Source: Psychrobacter sp. UBA6766 (GTDB lineage Bacteria > Pseudomonadota > Gammaproteobacteria > Pseudomonadales > Moraxellaceae). From it: a stretch of 58,057 nt of DNA. The position numbers and the translations under genes were made by a program. Under the pieces are notes generated by a model. The model ran no database searches. It was not told the DNA's origin and worked only from the letters and a program-made list of their open reading frames with translations. The DNA is taken from positions 1-58,057 of the forward strand of contig NZ_DKGQ01000014.1 in the NCBI RefSeq assembly GCF_002453355.1. The letters run 5' to 3'. This document shows, in pieces, positions 1 through 9,590 of this stretch (its first letter is position 1; the number at the start of each line of letters is the position of its first letter).

Positions 1-681
1 GAGGTGCGTATTATAGACGCTTCTAGCTGAGTGTCAACTGCTTTTGGAGATATTATTTAATTAATTTTAGAGAATAAATAACACCCTTTACTTTTCAATA
101 ACTTAGATAAAAACTATTCGTCAAAATATCGGCTGTATATTATAAAAACAACCTTTAGCGTCTGATTCTTGCTGACTAATTCTAACTTAAGTATCATTTA
201 ATTCCTATTTGATCATGAATTAGTGAATCATGAATTAACTAAGTTTGCTATTTATAAATCATCCATTTTTTATTACTATTAAAAAATAGCTTTTAATTGC
301 AGCGATTAATCATGGCTATATTTGTTGCTATTGATATTCATATGAAGCGCACTTATATACAAGTTGGCGTAGGCCTTGCTGTCTAGTGTTAATAGACAGT
401 TTTTGCTATAATAGTGGCTTTTATGACATTACTTTACCGTGCTCTTGTTTATCTTTGTTAATAAGTAGCTTATCTGCTCTTATGGCGATTTAATTATCAG
501 TCATTAGATGGCTTGTCAATTAGCATACTTACTATATAAGCTTAAGCACCGTACTTTTAGGTAATGTCTATTTCTTCTTATAACATATCGCAGCGGTTAG
601 ATATAATTGACGTGGTCTTACGGTTATATGATTGATGGTTGCAATCATCACTGCCAACGGACCCAAAAAGGTGAATAGTTT
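1..681. other. Upstream region of thrS, no gene seen
   Basis: AT-rich stretch with no convincing reading frame. It holds a TATAAT box at 407-412 (TTGCTATAATAG context) that could serve thrS, but the hexamer 17 bp upstream (TAGTGT) is a poor -35 box, so the promoter call is weak. The thrS ribosome site AAAAGGTG lies at 666-673. Nothing else in the stretch could be supported. Confidence 0.4.
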
Positions 682-2616
682 ATGGTAGCGATTACTTTAC
701 CCGATGGTAGCGTAAAAAACTTCGAAGGCAATACCACCGTCATGGAAGTGGCACAAAGTATTGGGGCAGGATTGGCGAAAGCGACGGTCGCTGGACGTGT
801 AGACGGTCATTTGGTAGACGCTCACGATCCTATTGTTGCCGACGCTAAAGTCGAGATCGTGACGCCAAAAGATGCCGATGGTGTCGATATTATTCGCCAT
901 TCTTGTGCTCACCTATTAGGTCATGCGGTTAAACAGTTATATCCTGATGTAAAAATGGTCATCGGGCCTGTTATTGAAGATGGCTTTTATTATGACATCT
1001 ATAGTGAAACACCGTTCACGCCTGAGCACATGGAAAAAATTGAAAAACGCATGATGGAGCTGATTAAGCAAGATTATGACGTCATCAAAAAAATGACGCC
1101 ACGTGACGAAGTGATTAAGATATTTGAAGAGCGCGGCGAAGACTATAAGCTTAAGCTGATTAACGATATGCCAGGCGAAGAAGCCTTTGGCTTATACCAT
1201 CATCAAGAATATGTTGATATGTGCCGTGGCCCGCACGTACCAAACACGCGATTCTTAAAAGTATTTAAACTGACCAAAATGTCAGGCGCTTATTGGCGCG
1301 GCGATGCCAAAAATGAACAGCTGCAACGTATCTATGGTACCGCATGGGCAGATAAAAAAGATTTAAAAGCTTACATCCAGCGTATTGAAGAAGCCGAAAA
1401 GCGCGATCACCGTAAAATTGGTAAAGCGCTTAATTTGTTCCATATGCAAGAGCAAGCGCCTGGAATGGTGTTTTGGCATGCCAATGGTTGGACCATTTAT
1501 CAGGTACTTGAGCAATATATGCGCAAAGTTCAGCATGATAATGGCTATGAAGAAATTAAAACGCCGCAAATCGTCGATCGTAGTTTGTGGGAGCGCTCAG
1601 GACACTGGGGCAATTATGCCACCAATATGTTCACCACCTCGAGTGAAAATCGCGATTATGCCGTAAAACCGATGAACTGCCCGTGTCACGTGCAAGTCTT
1701 TAACCAAGGTTTAAAGTCTTACCGTGAATTGCCACTTCGTATGGCGGAGTTTGGCTCATGTCATCGCAACGAACCGTCAGGCTCATTGCATGGTTTGATG
1801 CGCGTTCGTGGTTTTACTCAAGATGATGCGCATATTTTCTGTACCCAAGCACAAATCCAGCAGGAAGTCGCTGACTTTATTCAGCTAACCCTTGCTGTTT
1901 ATAAAGACTTTGGTTTTGATAATATCATTATGAAGCTCTCCACCCGTCCTGAGAAACGCGTTGGTAGTGATGAGTCATGGGATTTTGCTGAAAAAGCCTT
2001 AGCAGATGCGCTCGATAGTTCAGGTCTTGATTGGGAATACCTACCGGGTGAAGGCGCATTCTACGGTCCGAAGATTGAATTTAGTCTGAAGGATTCGCTG
2101 GGACGCGTCTGGCAATGCGGTACGATTCAGGTTGATCCAAATATGCCTGAACGTTTGGATGCTGAATTTGTCAATGAGCAAAACGAGCGCGAAACTCCGA
2201 TTATGCTGCACCGTGCCATTCTAGGTTCGTTTGAGCGTTTTATCGGTATTTTGATTGAAAACTACGCAGGTTGGATGCCAGTATGGCTGGCCCCGCAACA
2301 AGTAGCGGTGATGAATATCACTGATAAACAAGCGGATGCCTGTGAAAGTGTAGTTCGTGAGCTTAAAAATGCAGGTTTGCGAGCGGCTAGCGACTTGCGT
2401 AACGAAAAGATTGGATTTAAGATACGAGAGAAAACATTAGAACGTGTTCCCTATATGCTAGTATTAGGGGATAAAGAGGTCGAATCGGGCAATGTTAATG
2501 TCCGAACTCGCGAAGGCGAAAACCTCGGCGTTATGAGTGTTGCAGAATTTATTACCTTAGTACAGACCGCTGTCGCTAAAAAAGGCCGACAGACCCCAAA
2601 AACAGATGAGGAGTAA
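682..2616 (+). CDS. thrS: Threonyl-tRNA synthetase
   Basis: Charges tRNA-Thr with threonine in the cytoplasm. The 644-residue length is normal for the bacterial enzyme. An N-terminal TGS domain (about 1-61) is followed by the editing domain with its HxxxH motif (H73, H77) and the CRGPHV motif near residue 182. The class II catalytic core follows, with PMNCPCHV carrying a zinc-ligand cysteine, and then the C-terminal anticodon-binding domain (from about residue 535). The ATG is preceded by AAAAGGTG 8 nt upstream. Its stop codon directly abuts the infC Shine-Dalgarno sequence, so the two genes form one operon, as in most proteobacteria. Confidence 0.97.
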   Translation: MVAITLPDGSVKNFEGNTTVMEVAQSIGAGLAKATVAGRVDGHLVDAHDPIVADAKVEIVTPKDADGVDIIRHSCAHLLGHAVKQLYPDVKMVIGPVIEDGFYYDIYSETPFTPEHMEKIEKRMMELIKQDYDVIKKMTPRDEVIKIFEERGEDYKLKLINDMPGEEAFGLYHHQEYVDMCRGPHVPNTRFLKVFKLTKMSGAYWRGDAKNEQLQRIYGTAWADKKDLKAYIQRIEEAEKRDHRKIGKALNLFHMQEQAPGMVFWHANGWTIYQVLEQYMRKVQHDNGYEEIKTPQIVDRSLWERSGHWGNYATNMFTTSSENRDYAVKPMNCPCHVQVFNQGLKSYRELPLRMAEFGSCHRNEPSGSLHGLMRVRGFTQDDAHIFCTQAQIQQEVADFIQLTLAVYKDFGFDNIIMKLSTRPEKRVGSDESWDFAEKALADALDSSGLDWEYLPGEGAFYGPKIEFSLKDSLGRVWQCGTIQVDPNMPERLDAEFVNEQNERETPIMLHRAILGSFERFIGILIENYAGWMPVWLAPQQVAVMNITDKQADACESVVRELKNAGLRAASDLRNEKIGFKIREKTLERVPYMLVLGDKEVESGNVNVRTREGENLGVMSVAEFITLVQTAVAKKGRQTPKTDEE

Positions 2617-2624
2617 TACCTATT
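2608..2624 (+). promoter_or_regulatory. infC ribosome site and ATT start codon
   Basis: A strong GAGGAG (2608-2613) lies 8 nt before an ATT codon at 2622 that is in frame with IF-3. Rare AUU starts are the known basis of IF-3 autoregulation: IF-3 discriminates against its own start codon. The TTG at 2640 has no ribosome site and would cut off six residues. Confidence 0.85.
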
Positions 2625-3143
2625 AAACAGTCAAACCGTTTGAACATCAACGAAGATATCAATGTCAAAGAAGTCCGTCTCGTTAAAGAAGACGGCGAGC
2701 AGATGGGCGTGGTCGATATCGAAACCGCGATGAAAGCGGCGCGTGATGAAAATCTAGATTTGGTCGAATTGGTTCCTGAAGCCAAGCCGCCAGTATGCAA
2801 AATCATGGATTATAAGCATTTCCTCTATGATCAAAAGCAGAAAGCGAAAGAAGCAAAGAAAAACCAAAAACAGACCCAGCTTAAAGAGATGAAGCTACGT
2901 CCTAGCACCGAAGAAGCCGATTATCAGGTCAAACTAAGAAAAATCATCAGCTTCCTGGAAGATCAGGATAAAGTTAAAATCAGTATCCGCTTCCGTGGTC
3001 GCGAAATGGCGCATCAAGAGATTGGTCGCAAACAACTTGATCGTATCATTGAAGATACCGCTGATATCTCAAACGTCGAACAGTATCCTAAGATGGAAGG
3101 CCGTCAAATGGGAATGCTGCTTGGGCCTACTAAGAAAAAGTAA
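2622..3143 (+). CDS. infC: Translation initiation factor IF-3
   Basis: Binds the 30S subunit, prevents premature 50S joining and checks the start codon and initiator tRNA. With the ATT start the protein is 173 residues, the usual IF-3 length. The N-terminal domain (NRLNINEDI near the start) is joined by the lysine-rich helical linker (KQKAKEAKKNQKQ) to the C-terminal domain, which ends in the typical EGRQMGMLLGP motif. It lies 5 nt after thrS. In most gammaproteobacteria rpmI and rplT follow infC. Here a terminator follows instead, and the next gene is a TelA-family gene. Confidence 0.96.
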   Translation: MKQSNRLNINEDINVKEVRLVKEDGEQMGVVDIETAMKAARDENLDLVELVPEAKPPVCKIMDYKHFLYDQKQKAKEAKKNQKQTQLKEMKLRPSTEEADYQVKLRKIISFLEDQDKVKISIRFRGREMAHQEIGRKQLDRIIEDTADISNVEQYPKMEGRQMGMLLGPTKKK

Positions 3144-3588
3144 CTTGTTTGCCGGATTACTGCTAGTGGTGGCTGAAAATCGATGTGATTGTTAGTTAAT
3201 ATAAATGGTTAACTAATACAGACAGTTCGTTGATATAGATAGTTATAATTCTAACCATCAATATACTACGGGATATTGATGGTTTTTTCATATTTAATCG
3301 TTAAATACATATTTTTGCATATAGTTTATATATAATAAGTTGACTATAATCAACCGAGCTTGTTCATAAACCCTTTATAAACCGTAGTTTACAAAACCCA
3401 TCTTCTCAACCTTTTGATTACCAGTTAACCTAAAGGTCATCTGATCAATCTTGTATATAATTTGGTCTTACATATCATTCAAATAAAAATCATTAGGGCA
3501 TAATAATAATTGAAACCACGGCTATCAGTGTCATTAACAAATGACGTCGTCGGTCAAAAACCCCTTTTTAGTTATTATAGGAAACTTC
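3144..3588. other. Intergenic region after infC
   Basis: Holds the infC terminator (3253-3288) and an AT-rich stretch leading to the TelA-family gene. No L35 (rpmI) or L20 (rplT) reading frame is present in any frame, although these normally follow infC. I see no RNA gene. Confidence 0.6.
3253..3288 (+). terminator. Rho-independent terminator of thrS-infC
   Basis: Perfect 12-bp stem: AACCATCAATAT (3253-3264) pairs with ATATTGATGGTT (3273-3284) around an 8-nt loop, followed by a T run. It closes the thrS-infC unit. Confidence 0.85.
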
Positions 3589-4833
3589 ATGCAAGAATTA
3601 ACCCCACCTGAAAATACCTCGACGCCAAGTATCACTTTGACCGCTCCTGAACCAGTAAAAGAAATTCAAAAAAGCGAAGCGGATCAAATGGTCAAACTGG
3701 ATGAAAGTCAGATTCCTGAGCTTGACGCTAAAGTCGACGCTTTTGTCGATCATGTGATTAATAACTCAGTTCATAGCGCTGATTTTCAGCAAAATGTGCA
3801 ATCTATCCATAATTTGGGCAATAAAGAAATTCGTGAGTCGGCGCAAGTATCTAACCGAATGCTCGACTTACCAGCCAAAAGTCTCAATGACAGTTTGTTT
3901 GACAGCTCCCCTATTGCCAAATCATTGACCGAGCTGCGCGGAATTGTCGAAGATTTAGATCCTAGTAAAAAAGAGCTGACCAGCTCACGAAAGCTATTTG
4001 GTCTTATCCCATTTGGTAATAAAGTCCAAGATTATTTCCGCCAGTATGAATCGGCGCAATCACATATTAATGCTGTGGTGACCAGCCTTTATAATGGTAA
4101 AGATGAGCTGCTCAAAGACAATGCCATGATTGAGCAAGAAAAAGTCAATATGTGGGAATTGATGCAATCGATTCGCCAATACATTTATGTTGGTAAAAAG
4201 ATTGATGAGCAGCTTGAACAAAAGGTTTATGCGGTTGAAGCCACTGACCCTGAAAAAGCGCGAATTATTAAAGAAGAGATGCTGTTTTATGTGCGTCAAA
4301 AGAATACCGATTTTTTAACCCAACTAGCGGTAAACGTTCAAGGTTATCTGGCGCTTGATACCATTCGCAAAAATAACTTAGAGCTGATTAAAGGGGTGGA
4401 TCGCGCCACCACAACGACTATCTCTGCGCTTCGTACAGCGGTTGTCGTTGCTCAAGCAATGACCAATCAAAAACTGGTGCTCGACCAAATCACAGCGTTG
4501 AATAAAACCACCAGTAGCTTGATTGAATCCACTTCTGCGATGCTAAAACGCCAATCGCTTGAGATTCATGAACAAGCAACCAGCAGCACAATTGAGCTTG
4601 ATAAACTGCAAAACGCCTTCAATAACGTCTATGAGACGATGGATATGATTAGCAATTATAAAATTGAAGCGTTAGAAAATATGAAGCAAACGGTCAATAC
4701 TTTAACATCTGAGGTTGATAAAGCGCAGAAATATCTTGATAAATCGAATCAAACGACGGTGCTTGAAGTATCCAAAGAATTAGACAGTAAAAAGATAACC
4801 AATCAATCAAATTCAACAGATATAGATATTTGA
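3589..4833 (+). CDS. TelA/KlaA-family toxic anion resistance protein
   Basis: About 414 residues, largely alpha-helical and soluble, matching the TelA family (PF05816), which is linked to tellurite and other toxic-anion or cell-envelope stress. The exact biochemical role is not known. Visible family features are the LFGLIPFGNK segment near the middle and a long coiled-coil C-terminal half. I prefer the ATG at 3589 because AGGA lies 8 nt upstream. The ATG 48 nt earlier (3541) has no ribosome site. No XpaC or TerD partner lies next to it. Confident about the family, not about the substrate. Confidence 0.85.
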   Translation: MQELTPPENTSTPSITLTAPEPVKEIQKSEADQMVKLDESQIPELDAKVDAFVDHVINNSVHSADFQQNVQSIHNLGNKEIRESAQVSNRMLDLPAKSLNDSLFDSSPIAKSLTELRGIVEDLDPSKKELTSSRKLFGLIPFGNKVQDYFRQYESAQSHINAVVTSLYNGKDELLKDNAMIEQEKVNMWELMQSIRQYIYVGKKIDEQLEQKVYAVEATDPEKARIIKEEMLFYVRQKNTDFLTQLAVNVQGYLALDTIRKNNLELIKGVDRATTTTISALRTAVVVAQAMTNQKLVLDQITALNKTTSSLIESTSAMLKRQSLEIHEQATSSTIELDKLQNAFNNVYETMDMISNYKIEALENMKQTVNTLTSEVDKAQKYLDKSNQTTVLEVSKELDSKKITNQSNSTDIDI

Positions 4834-4981
4834 TTTACCTTGCATAGCGATGGCTGATAGGTGGCAAAGCGAACAGCTACTTGCTATCAGATGCATATAA
4901 GACAATTGACCGAAGATATTGCGGCGTTGTTCGTGTTAAGATAGCGCTTATTAATAATTTTAAAAACAGATACGGTAATTT

Positions 4982-7276
4982 ATGAGTTGGAATGATCCAA
5001 ACGCCTCAAGTGAGGCACAAAAATATGACAACCCTATTCCTAGTCGCGAGCTGATTCTCAGCACGATTAGCGAACATAGCGAAGTCACGCATCAACAACT
5101 GGCAAAAGCCTTCAATATTGATGACCCTGACCAATTTGACGCTTTGGGCAATCGCCTAAAAGCGATGGCGCGCGATGGCCAAGTGAACCGCGAAGGTCGA
5201 CCTTATCGCTATCGTCCAGTGACCCAGCACGATATCGTCACTGGAACAGTATCGGCTCACCCTAAAGGTTTTGGTTTTGTGTTGTTAAATGACATGCCTG
5301 ATCTATTCTTGCATGAGAAGCAAATGCGCTGGGTTTTTAATGGCGATACGGTAGAAGCCGTTGGCACGTCAACCGATAATCGTGGTCGTACCGAAGGCCG
5401 TATTGTCGATGTTGTTGAACGTCGTCAAAACAATTTTATCGGCACCTTAGCGCGTGACGAAGACGGCTATTGTGTTGAGCTTGGAAGTCCAAACAATCAT
5501 CAGCCAATTACTGTCACCGATGAAAACGTAGAAGCGCTAAACATAAAACAAGGCGCGCCAGTTAAAGTTGATATTATCGATTGGCCAAACCAGCATGAAT
5601 TTGCTACAGGCAAAATTACTGATGTCCTATCCGATGACAACGATCGTGAACTCATTATTGAGACCACCCTGCTCAACTATGACATTCCGTCAGAATTTAA
5701 TGAAGCGGCGCTAGAACAAGCCAACAGTTATGAAGAACCAACCGAAAAAGACTTGAAAGGTCGAACTGATCTGCGTGATTTGCCTCTGATTACCATTGAC
5801 GGTGAAGACGCTCGAGATTTTGATGATGCGGTGTTTGCCGAAAAACGTTCGGGGGGTAATTATCGTGTTTTAGTTGCGATTGCGGATGTGAGTTATTACG
5901 TCACGCCAAACTCGCCACTCGATAAAGATGCCTATGAGCGCGGTACGTCGGTCTACTTCCCGCATCGCGTGATTCCGATGCTGCCTGAGGTGTTATCAAA
6001 TGGTCTGTGCTCACTAAATCCTAACCTTGATCGTCTCTGTATGGTTGCCGATATCAAGATATCTCGCGCAGGTAAGATTACGGGCTACGAGTTCTATCCA
6101 GGTGTTATGCATTCACAAGCGCGTCTGACTTACAATCAAGTCAACGCTTATCTTGCTAATCCAAAAGATAAGAGCGTTCCTGAGTCATTAACGGGTAATA
6201 AAGACGTCAAAAAATCGGTCGATACCTTACACCAATTGTATGAGCTGCTGCTGAAAAAACGTGAAGAACGCCATGCGATGGAGTTTGAAACGGTTGAGAC
6301 TTATATTAAGTTTAATGAAAAAGGTGGTATCGAAGCGATTTTACCGCGGACGCGCGGCGATGCGCAAAAGCTTATCGAAGAGTGCATGCTGCTTGCCAAT
6401 ACCTGTGCGGCAAACTTTGCGCTAAAACATGAGTTGCCTGTTTTATATCGTAACCATGATAAGCCTGATAGCGAAAAGTCGATGCGTATCCATGAATATG
6501 CAAAAAACTTTGGTTTGAGCTTCCCAGAAGAGAGCCCAACCCAAGCCGATTATCAACGTATCATCGAAGCGACTAAAGACCGTCCTGACGCCATTAGTAT
6601 CCACAGCATGCTGCTGCGCTCGATGATGCAAGCGAACTATGCGCCTGACAATATCGGTCACTTTGGTTTGGCTTATGACGAGTATAGCCACTTTACCTCG
6701 CCGATTCGCCGTTATCCTGACTTAATGCTACATCGAGCGATTAAAGCAAAAGTGACCAATAGCAAGCAGCCGGTGATGGACTTCTCTCTTGAAGAGGCTG
6801 GCACGCAAACCTCTGACACAGAACGCCGCGCTGAAAAGGCGTCGCGTTATGTAGAATCTTGGCTCAAATGTCATTATATGAAAGATCATGTCGGCGAAGA
6901 GTTCAATGGCGTCGTGACAACCGTGACAAGCTTCGGACTCTTTATTACGCTGACGGACCTATATATCGATGGTTTGGTACATATCTCAAATGTTGGTGAC
7001 GACTTCTTCGTCTATGATGAGCAGCAGCAACAGCTGATCGGTAAAGATAGAGGCACTGTATTCGGACTGGGTGATTTGGTTAAGGTAAAAGTAGCGGGTG
7101 TCAATATGGACCTATTACAAATCGACTTTGACTTGCAAGCAAAACTTCAGTCGAGCCAAATGAATCAAACGAAGAAAGATAAGTCTAGAAAAGCCCCTGC
7201 TAATAAAACCTCTGCCAACAAAACGTCTGCTAAAAAGAGTGGCAGTCGTGGTAAAGGTGCTAGCAGGAAAAGCTAA
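4982..7276 (+). CDS. rnr: Ribonuclease R
   Basis: A 3'-5' processive exoribonuclease that degrades structured RNA and takes part in rRNA quality control. It matters for growth in the cold in Psychrobacter-type bacteria. The 764 residues show an N-terminal winged-helix domain (about 20-80), cold-shock domains (about 85-240), the RNB catalytic core with the Mg-binding TIDGEDARDFDDAV motif (271-284; D273, D279, D281, D282), an S1 domain (about 640-720) and a basic Lys/Ser tail (from about 730) that fits RNase R rather than RNase II. A strong terminator follows directly. Confidence 0.97.
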   Translation: MSWNDPNASSEAQKYDNPIPSRELILSTISEHSEVTHQQLAKAFNIDDPDQFDALGNRLKAMARDGQVNREGRPYRYRPVTQHDIVTGTVSAHPKGFGFVLLNDMPDLFLHEKQMRWVFNGDTVEAVGTSTDNRGRTEGRIVDVVERRQNNFIGTLARDEDGYCVELGSPNNHQPITVTDENVEALNIKQGAPVKVDIIDWPNQHEFATGKITDVLSDDNDRELIIETTLLNYDIPSEFNEAALEQANSYEEPTEKDLKGRTDLRDLPLITIDGEDARDFDDAVFAEKRSGGNYRVLVAIADVSYYVTPNSPLDKDAYERGTSVYFPHRVIPMLPEVLSNGLCSLNPNLDRLCMVADIKISRAGKITGYEFYPGVMHSQARLTYNQVNAYLANPKDKSVPESLTGNKDVKKSVDTLHQLYELLLKKREERHAMEFETVETYIKFNEKGGIEAILPRTRGDAQKLIEECMLLANTCAANFALKHELPVLYRNHDKPDSEKSMRIHEYAKNFGLSFPEESPTQADYQRIIEATKDRPDAISIHSMLLRSMMQANYAPDNIGHFGLAYDEYSHFTSPIRRYPDLMLHRAIKAKVTNSKQPVMDFSLEEAGTQTSDTERRAEKASRYVESWLKCHYMKDHVGEEFNGVVTTVTSFGLFITLTDLYIDGLVHISNVGDDFFVYDEQQQQLIGKDRGTVFGLGDLVKVKVAGVNMDLLQIDFDLQAKLQSSQMNQTKKDKSRKAPANKTSANKTSAKKSGSRGKGASRKS

Positions 7277-7297
7277 GGCTCACTAATTTCTAAAAAG

Positions 7298-7330
7298 AAA
7301 AAAGACTAACGATAATGTTAGTCTTTTTTT
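7298..7330. terminator. Bidirectional terminator between rnr and the 104-aa gene
   Basis: AAAAAAGACTAAC (7298-7310), loop GATAAT, then GTTAGTCTTTTTT (7317-7329). It has A and T tracts on both sides, so it can stop rnr from the left and the convergent small membrane gene from the right. Confidence 0.9.
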
Positions 7331-7395
7331 ATAAGTATAAATTAGGCGGTGGTCACTCAGTTGCTTTAAGTGCTAAAAAATGTAAACTCAAAAAA

Positions 7396-7710
7396 CTATT
7401 GCGTATCGCTAATTTGCTCGGTGCGTTGTTGACTAACCTGCTCAGCTTGCTCTATCTTAGTCGTCGCTTTATCGATAATAGCTTTTGGCTGTTGACCTAA
7501 TGGTTGGCTTGCGATATCTGCTGTATTGCTATCAACATTATTGGTATTGTTGTTTTCAGTTACGACTGCTTCAGTGTTGGCTTGTTCCACTTGGCTACCA
7601 GCAACTAACGCTTCTCTATTTTTCGCATGTTGGCTACCATTAATCATGTTAAAACCTAATAAAATAACGATGCCTGCTATTGCGAAAATAATCAGATGTT
7701 TGATGTGCAT
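7396..7710 (-). CDS. Small membrane-anchored protein of unknown function
   Basis: A 104-residue protein that I do not recognise. It has one N-terminal hydrophobic helix (about residues 5-23) followed by a polar, Asn/Gln/Thr-rich and charged tail with no conserved motif. It is probably a single-span inner-membrane protein with a periplasmic tail. It lies downstream of the MscS-type gene on the same strand with an 86-bp gap, so co-transcription is possible. It ends before the shared terminator at 7298-7330. The weak site GACGAGAC precedes the ATG. Confidence 0.6.
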   Translation of the reverse strand: MHIKHLIIFAIAGIVILLGFNMINGSQHAKNREALVAGSQVEQANTEAVVTENNNTNNVDSNTADIASQPLGQQPKAIIDKATTKIEQAEQVSQQRTEQISDTQ

Positions 7711-7796
7711 AAAAAATGTCTCGTCTATTTAGATAAAAATCATATAGACGTTTTACTGCATTTTTTATGCCCACTCTTTACATTTATCTTTTAACC

Positions 7797-9521
7797 TCAT
7801 TCTTGCGGGCTATTATTACTCAACAAATCCGTTTCATCTGAATTTTCAGCAATTTCTTGCTCGACCTTCTTCATTAGGTTTTCATTAGGCCGAGCATCAA
7901 GTACCTCATCGGCAGTACGACCTTGCAAGATATGCTTTGCTCGTGCTTTTGCTTGTTTTTTATCTTTAGTTTCAAGCATCGTCTCAGTATCTTGAGCTTC
8001 ACTCAACGTTTTGGTTATTTTATCAGCTGCAGAAACAGGAGGTGTTACAATCGTTTCTGATTGTGCTTTAGCGCTCGTTTGACTGCTTTGGAATCGCTCA
8101 AAGGCTTTTTCTAGTTTATGGTTAAAACGCAGCTGATAAATAGGCTCGGGTAAACTAAAGCCTTCATCTTCTAAGGCGTGTTTGGTTTCGCGAATAGCAA
8201 TACTACGGGCTTTAGAAAAATCTGCTTCCAGCTGATTAACCCACACTTGAAACTGCAAAACGATATTTGATTCGCCGACTTCTTTGATAACTGCTGTGAC
8301 TTTTGGCTTATCAAGGGCAAACCCTAACTGACCTATCGCATCGATACCTACTTTCATGGCAGCAAGTGGATCGTCATTAGCATCAACGCCTAATTCAAAG
8401 GTAAAACGGCGCTCAGGATTTTTGGTGTAATTTAAAATGGTCGCTTTAAACACTTCGGCATTGGGGATACGTAATTGGTTACCATCCAAGGTCATTAAAA
8501 TAGTCGCTCGTGACGTTAGGCGTACCACAATGCCTTCTTGATTATTAATTAAAATATGATCACGGGCACGAAATGGCTGGCGGATACTAAGCATGAGCGA
8601 GGCGATATAATTTTCAATGGTATCTTTAACCGCAAAGCCAACCGCAATACCAATGACCCCTGCGCCACCAAGTAGCGTACCTAAGATAGTCTCGGCACCA
8701 ATCAAACTTAACGCTAAAATAAGCCCAAAGACAATAAAGATGACTTTCACAGTCTGTGCAAGCAACTCTGCGACAAATGGATTGGGCGTAAGACGTTGCC
8801 ACATCTTTTGCCGATTGGATAACCAACTGCCAAACCAAGTCACTAATGCAAATAACACAATCCCCACCAGCAATAGTGGCAAAGCTTTGACTAAGTTTTT
8901 GGTTTGCGCCTTAAGACTTTGATAAACAGTCGAGACATTATCTTGCACATCTAGGGTTCGATTGATTCTATCTTCGACAGTGACCACGTCGGTTAAACGA
9001 TTGGTCAAATTAATGGCTTGCTGGGCTTTTTTTTCATTGGGCGTTTCACCCGTTAAGGTGACAACGCCTTGGTTGACGCTAACATTAACCGCTTGCAAGC
9101 CGTCAATTTCTGAAAAAATTCCACTGATGCGTTGCTGGATATCATTGTCTTTTAATGGGGTTGGCGTGGTTTCGATTTGAGCGTTATTGGTGCTTTCGCC
9201 GCTGATAACAGGTGGTTTTTCAACTGGCATCGGCGCCGTGTTAGAGCTGTTACTGTCTATTCCTACATTCGGTTCATTAACAGTTAGCTCACTTGTTGCT
9301 TCAGCAGTTGGGACGTTAATAGTTGCACTGCTATCAGCAACCCCAGTGCTCTTAGCCCCTTCCATTCCATTAGCGACTACGACGGTAGAATCCTCTAGGC
9401 TATTTTTTCCAGCCGCATAAGTGGCTACACTCAAAACCATGCTTAATAGCAGCAGTCGACCGCACGCTTTTGTCATTATGCGTAACTTACATAGCTCGAA
9501 CTGGTCAAAATACACTGCCAT
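7797..9521 (-). CDS. BON-domain mechanosensitive channel (MscS family)
   Basis: A small-conductance mechanosensitive channel that opens under membrane tension to release osmolytes. About 574 residues: an N-terminal hydrophobic signal or anchor (LLLLSMVLSVATYA), a Ser/Thr/Glu-rich linker, a BON domain (about 130-195, with VNVSVNQGVVTLTGE), then three membrane helices with the MscS pore-type helix (LGGAGVIGIAVGFAVKD) and the cytoplasmic beta and alpha/beta domains. The C-terminal 110 residues form an extra acidic, low-complexity tail. I chose the ATG at 9521 because AGGA lies 5 nt upstream. The ATG two codons earlier overlaps that site. The ATG at 9476 would start at the signal but has no ribosome site. 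Confidence 0.88.
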   Translation of the reverse strand: MAVYFDQFELCKLRIMTKACGRLLLLSMVLSVATYAAGKNSLEDSTVVVANGMEGAKSTGVADSSATINVPTAEATSELTVNEPNVGIDSNSSNTAPMPVEKPPVISGESTNNAQIETTPTPLKDNDIQQRISGIFSEIDGLQAVNVSVNQGVVTLTGETPNEKKAQQAINLTNRLTDVVTVEDRINRTLDVQDNVSTVYQSLKAQTKNLVKALPLLLVGIVLFALVTWFGSWLSNRQKMWQRLTPNPFVAELLAQTVKVIFIVFGLILALSLIGAETILGTLLGGAGVIGIAVGFAVKDTIENYIASLMLSIRQPFRARDHILINNQEGIVVRLTSRATILMTLDGNQLRIPNAEVFKATILNYTKNPERRFTFELGVDANDDPLAAMKVGIDAIGQLGFALDKPKVTAVIKEVGESNIVLQFQVWVNQLEADFSKARSIAIRETKHALEDEGFSLPEPIYQLRFNHKLEKAFERFQSSQTSAKAQSETIVTPPVSAADKITKTLSEAQDTETMLETKDKKQAKARAKHILQGRTADEVLDARPNENLMKKVEQEIAENSDETDLLSNNSPQE

Positions 9522-9590
9522 AAGCATCCTTTTTTATTCTAGATTCATACTCATTCCTGATGAGGTTGTTGAAATAGTCATCTTTAAATA

